DNA of 64,000 nucleotides, taken from Ceratothoa steindachneri (lineage: Eukaryota > Arthropoda > Malacostraca > Isopoda > Cymothoidae). The stretch's first letter is position 1; every line of letters starts with the position of its first letter. Shown in pieces: positions 59,851 to 64,000 of the stretch. The notes under the pieces are model-generated. The model worked only from the letters and a program-made list of their open reading frames with translations. It searched no databases and was not told the DNA's origin. Both the position numbers and the translations under genes were made by a program. The DNA is taken from the NCBI GenBank assembly GCA_963969495.1, contig OZ018323.1, forward strand, positions 73,256,920 to 73,320,919. Reading direction: 5' to 3'.

Positions 59851-60944
59851 TAGTACATACCAATAATGGAGATAAAATAAGGAAGATAATATATTGCCGT
59901 GAACGGGGACTATATATTCTCTTCTCTAGTCAGAAAAGATAAAAGCGTTCACTCTAAAAAATAACAATCCTCATAGCATTTCTAAGCTAAATGTTTTTTA
60001 CTCTTATTTTCTTTAGAGTTCCAAAATACGTTGGAATACGCGAAAATACAGATCATACTGTAACGATATCTATATAAAAACAGATTAGATTGAATTTGAA
60101 ATATCGCCTTTGGGGAAATTATTTATATAAAAAACAAATCTAAAACTATGAAAATCTCTAAAGCCAATGAAGATATGCAAAAACTCAGGTCATTCTTTAA
60201 GTCAGCATGAAAATACTGATAAAAAAGCAAGAAAAAATACATATAAACACAATCATTATTACGTACTGAATTATTAATGATATGAGTTTAACCCTTTATG
60301 AGTCATAATAAAACTAGGATTTATTTTTAAATAAATGTTATACATTGGCAGCATATGAGTGTTTTTTTTATTGTTTGAGCTAAAAAATTAAATATTGCGA
60401 AGATAACAGTGGTTTCTTTGTCTATATATCAGATAAGGACTATCTAATTAATTTGAACACGGCAAAATTTATTTATCCTTCCAATGATCCTATAAAAAGG
60501 AATATCATTGAATGTGGTTTTATAAGCCAATGTAATGTGATCATTTTAACCTCCACCCTGGCTTATATAAAATAGATGCTATAATTAAAAGACTAATACT
60601 TAAAGAAATTAGTTCTTAATTTCTATACACAATTTTTAGTTATGTGGCCCCATTTATTTATTTTTTTTAATTGTCACTGCTCTGTTATGTACATAGTATT
60701 TTCCCCCCTCTTTCGCTCCTCGTGTCTTATAATCTCCTTCGTTAGGCTATCTCCATTTCTTTTAATCTGTTACCCTTTCCGTCTTCTAAGTTTGACCTTA
60801 CTATGTACTTGATTCTTGTAATTCTTAATGTGAATCTTTACCTTCCCCCTTCCGTTTTCCTCATTGGTGATTTCTTGTTTTTGAGGCGGTCTTTCATCTT
60901 TTCTTTCTTATTTATACCTCTAATATAACAAATATTTATTGTAG

Positions 60945-61168
<224 letters not shown>

Positions 61169-61217
61169 TTAATTATATTAGCCTAAAAGCAATATATTTT
61201 AATGTATAAATGATAAT

Positions 61218-62586
61218 AAAACAAATTATTAACATTCAACATGGTGTTCATTACAAAAACACAGGAGGCAAAAGTATTAGCAGCATTCATACATATTACA
61301 TATACATATAAAATTGGTAACTAGAAATCAATAATTGGTATGATCTCTTTTAGCAGCAAGTTTTTTGGTAAGTATGAACAAGTTTTTGGAAAGTTTTAGT
61401 AGGAATTTTACTCCACTCTTCCACAGCAAAAGCTTTCAACTCTGCTATGTTGCTTGGTAACATCTTATGAACACGCTACTACAGTTCTTTCCATAAATTT
61501 TCAAACGGAATTATATCTGGACCTTGAGAAGGCCATTTCATCCCTTTCAAAAAATGATTGTCAAAATATTACTGCGTTGATTTGCTCCACTTCTAGGGAT
61601 CATTATCCTGTTGGAAGACGAACCCTCTGTCAAGACTAAGCTTCCTCGCCGATTGTTTCACATGTTCATCCAAAATTTGCTGATATCCCTCGGAATTCAT
61701 GGAGCCTTTAATCACACAAATTGGGCTAGTACCAGCTTCAGCAAAACATCTACACAACATGATGGAACCACCTCTTTGTTTCACAGTGGATATGAAGTTC
61801 TTTTCCCACAGAGTTTCTCCCATTTTCTCCAAACGTAATGGTGGTCGGTTATGCCGAACAGCTTGATCTTAGTCTCGTCTGACTATAATATTTTACGAAG
61901 TTCTGCTTCAGTGTCATCAAGATGGTCTCTGGCTAACTATAAACGTCTCTTTTTGTTAAACGTCTTCAACTGTGGGTTTCCACTGTGGTACTCGTCTATG
62001 GAGACCCTCACGGTTCAGGTAACGACGTTGCAGTTTTGACAGGTCAACCGGTAGGCAGATTTGCTTTCAATTCATTTGAAGTGATTTTTTTATTCTTTTT
62101 GACTATTCGAAAACAGGAACTCACATCTCTGTCAGTTACTTTCCTTGGTTGCCCTTTACGCAAAAGATTAAGAGTAGTCACATCAGCCATAAATTTTACA
62201 ATAATATTCCTTAGAGACGAAATTGGGATATTCAAACCAGCCAACAATTTTCTATATCCATTTCCTTGGTTGTGCAGCTCAATTATACGCTTCCAATATG
62301 CTTGTCAGTGTTCAGATGTCTTCACCATGTTGCTATTTCAAAATTATTGTAGAGATGATTCTTCAGCCGTATCTAATAACATAATGAACACTCAAAAATT
62401 TAGCCGTGCAAGTAACCTGCAGTCCTAGATGAGTCTAGAATAATCCAGCAGTCATTCTCGAATATTCTTTGCCACTAATTTTAATAATTTTATTTTTTAA
62501 ATTTCAGTATTATGTAAACATAACCAATACTTTTGCTTCTTGTCTTTTTATAATAAACACCACGCTTATTGTTAATTATTTGTTTT
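61218..62586 (-). mobile_element. Tc1-like element with inverted repeats
   Basis: Inverted repeats of about 60 bases: 61218-61280 against 62527-62586, sharing 'aaaacaaat', 'attaaca', 'ggtgttcatta' (or tttatta) and 'gcaaaagtatt'. The outermost bases and the TA duplication are not clear because of divergence. The interior is a Tc1 transposase pseudogene on the minus strand. Confidence 0.8.
61340..62328 (-). pseudogene. Tc1 transposase pseudogene
   Basis: Start at 62328 ('MVKTSEH', then a stop). A paired helix-turn-helix region follows ('RIIELHNQGNGYRKLLAGLN', 'IPISSLRNIIVKF', 'RKGQPRKVTDRDVSSCFRIV'), and after shifts the catalytic part: 'MEKMGETLWEKNFISTVKQR', 'GGSIMLCRCFAEAG' and 'LSLDRGFVFQQDNDP'. 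The last motif is the QDNDP block, which holds the second catalytic Asp of Tc1 enzymes. The C-terminal part continues to about 61340 with stops. Tc1 enzymes cut and paste the element into TA sites; this copy is inactive. Confidence 0.87.
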
Positions 62587-62748
62587 CTGAACATTTATAC
62601 ATAATCATATATTGCTTTTAGGCAAATATAGTTAAATATAATATAAATACGAGTATGTACATTTCGAACTAGCAATGTTTTTGCCGATAGATATTATCAG
62701 GGTGGAAAAAAATATTATTACGTAATTGTAATTATTAAACATTTGTTA

Positions 62749-62750
<2 letters not shown>

Positions 62751-62807
<57 letters not shown>
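62751..62807. repeat. (TA)n microsatellite at LTR truncation
   Basis: TA tract exactly at the point where the LTR similarity of 62808-63116 begins. Confidence 0.97.
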
Positions 62808-62808
<1 letters not shown>

Positions 62809-63116
62809 CTTGACTTGACTTGAGTTAAGGGCGCATGTCGTGATGATAACTTGCTCGGTGTGTGTAATGTCAGTTATTTCTACAGACATAGAACAGAATT
62901 TGAGCAGATATGAGCTTCCTTGGGACAGGCAGATCGAGTCATCTACCCACTGGGTGGGGATATCAGAGCCATTCGGCAGTTTAACTGGTAGTAAAAGGCC
63001 TATCGTTCTCACGCACCTTAATTTCTTGTTCTTTTCTCTCGAAATCTCCGAAGAGAGATTTTAATATATATGTCCGCTTGGTCCTCTGGGTGGCGTTACG
63101 TTTTAATTCCTCTAAA
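62808..63116 (+). mobile_element. 5'-truncated LTR
   Basis: Matches the last 300 bases of the solo LTR (22090-22403): 'gagccattcggcag', 'gttctcacgcacc', 'agagattttaatatatatg', 'tccgcttggtcctctgggtgg', ending 'aattcctctaaa'. Only the 3' part is present. The gag of the same element begins 16 bases after it. Confidence 0.85.
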
Positions 63117-63131
63117 ACAGACATAAGCGCC

Positions 63132-64000
63132 ATGGCCTCGTTTGACCTTTATCAGAGAGAAGTTCAAAACTTGGGAATGTAAGGACCCGAGTTGAGCTCG
63201 TATATTCAGGAGAAAGAGAGAATGAAAGAGAAGAAAGGAGAGAAGAACGTAAGATGAAATTGGAAGGCGAAGAACGTAAAATGAAACTGGACGATGAGGA
63301 AAGAGAGTACATAAGAGGGCACAAAAGAGCCTTCAACAAATACCAGTTAGAGGTGCAGTCAGTAGCATCCAAAACCGGAGTTTCGCCTCGGCCAGCATGA
63401 AACTCTTGGAGTACAGGAAAGAAGAAGAATTATGCTCATATGTGTCCCATTTTGAGAAAATATTCGAAGTCAATAATTGGGACATGGAAGAAGATAGGGG
63501 CCCTAGGCTGTTACCTCTACTCAATCGCCGAGTGAGAGAGATATTTATATCTCTACCCTCATAAGCGACTGTGGACTACTCCACTCTCAAGGCCGAACTT
63601 CATCCGGCAACAAACCTCAACCTCGAAGAATATAAGATGAAGTTCAGGCAGGCCCGGCAAAGACCTAGACAAACTTAAAAACATTTTGGCTTTCAGCTTC
63701 GTCTAGGCCTACAGTTTTGGATGGAGTCTGCAGGGGTAGAACATGAGGTCGCCGCGGTCGTCGACTTCATTATAAAAGATCAATTTCGAAGCACACTATC
63801 CACGGAGATCCGTGCGTTTGTTAAAGAGAAAAAAGCTTCTACCTTCATTGAGTGCGTGGACGAGGCTGACCTTCACCCGGTAACCCATCGGTTATATTCG
63901 AGGGAGTAAAAGAAAGAGAAAGCTCGCTCCCTAAAGAAAAATAAGCAGCGCCCAAAGGAATTGCAGAAAAAGCCCTGTTAATTCTCAACCTTAAAAGGAA
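63132..64000 (+). pseudogene. Gypsy gag pseudogene, cut by window end
   Basis: The likely start at 63132 gives 'MASFDLYQREVQNLGM' and a stop. A Glu/Lys/Arg-rich coiled-coil part follows in another frame, then 'LEYRKEEELCSYVSHFEKIF' near 63400, 'GPRLLPLLNRRVREIFISLP' near 63500, 'VDYSTLKAELHPATNLN' and an open frame from 63721 ('FIIKDQFRSTLSTEIRAFVK') to 63909, then Lys-rich sequence to the window end. The block order equals that of the gag at 31.7-32.6 kb. It connects the LTR family of 6.7, 20.6 and 62.8 kb with a gypsy-type element. Downstream pol, if any, lies outside the window. Confidence 0.85.

Overview
This window is eukaryotic, AT-rich and very rich in repeats. I find no host protein-coding gene that I can name. 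Almost everything recognisable is a transposable element, a fragment of one, or a tandem repeat, and nearly all of it is degraded. The mix (Penelope-like element, CR1 and Jockey/I-type LINEs, Ty3/gypsy elements, piggyBac, several mariner/Tc1 families) plus a short TTAGG-like stretch near 38.2 kb suggests an arthropod. That assignment is inference, and I cannot name the species.

Layout. 1.0-3.1 kb: Penelope-like element with RT and GIY-YIG remnants. 3.65-4.71 kb: dead mariner-related transposase (minus). 5.4-6.6 kb: an unusual rearranged repeat unit carrying a tRNA-like cloverleaf twice. 6.7-13.3 kb: a long LTR split by a nearly full-length CR1 element (minus). 13.3-19.4 kb: little that can be identified. 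19.4-20.4 kb: a transposase tail and an unassigned coding-like stretch. 20.57-22.40 kb: an uninterrupted solo LTR of the family split at 6.7-13.3 kb. 22.8-23.4 kb and 27.9-29.4 kb: two copies of an element with a conserved head and a tail of ~127-bp tandem units, in opposite orientations; a mariner deletion derivative sits inside the second copy. 29.88-36.17 kb: a gypsy element with both LTRs and a 5-bp target duplication but lacking the RT active-site half and integrase. It sits inside a local AT-rich tandem repeat. 37.3-37.85 kb: a polypurine strand. 39.9-42.5 kb: Jockey/I-type LINE. 48.4-49.3 kb: a sister copy of the mariner deletion derivative. 49.6-50.9 kb: a solo LTR related to the gypsy element. 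52.8-55.6 kb and 56.0-58.2 kb: two piggyBac pseudogenes. 61.2-62.6 kb: Tc1 pseudogene with inverted repeats. 62.8-64.0 kb: a 5'-truncated LTR followed by gag, running off the window.

The genes do not form a pathway; the biology here is the history of insertions. Several insertion events can be read within the window because an uninterrupted paralogue of the target is also present (LTR versus CR1-split LTR, AT-rich tandem repeat versus gypsy, ~127-bp repeat versus mariner). Long (TA)n arrays sit at or inside element copies, where sister copies show only a short TA stretch. The least familiar structures are the tRNA-carrying X-Y unit at 5.4-6.6 kb, the head-plus-127-bp-tandem element, and the palindromic VNTR inside the gypsy LTR.
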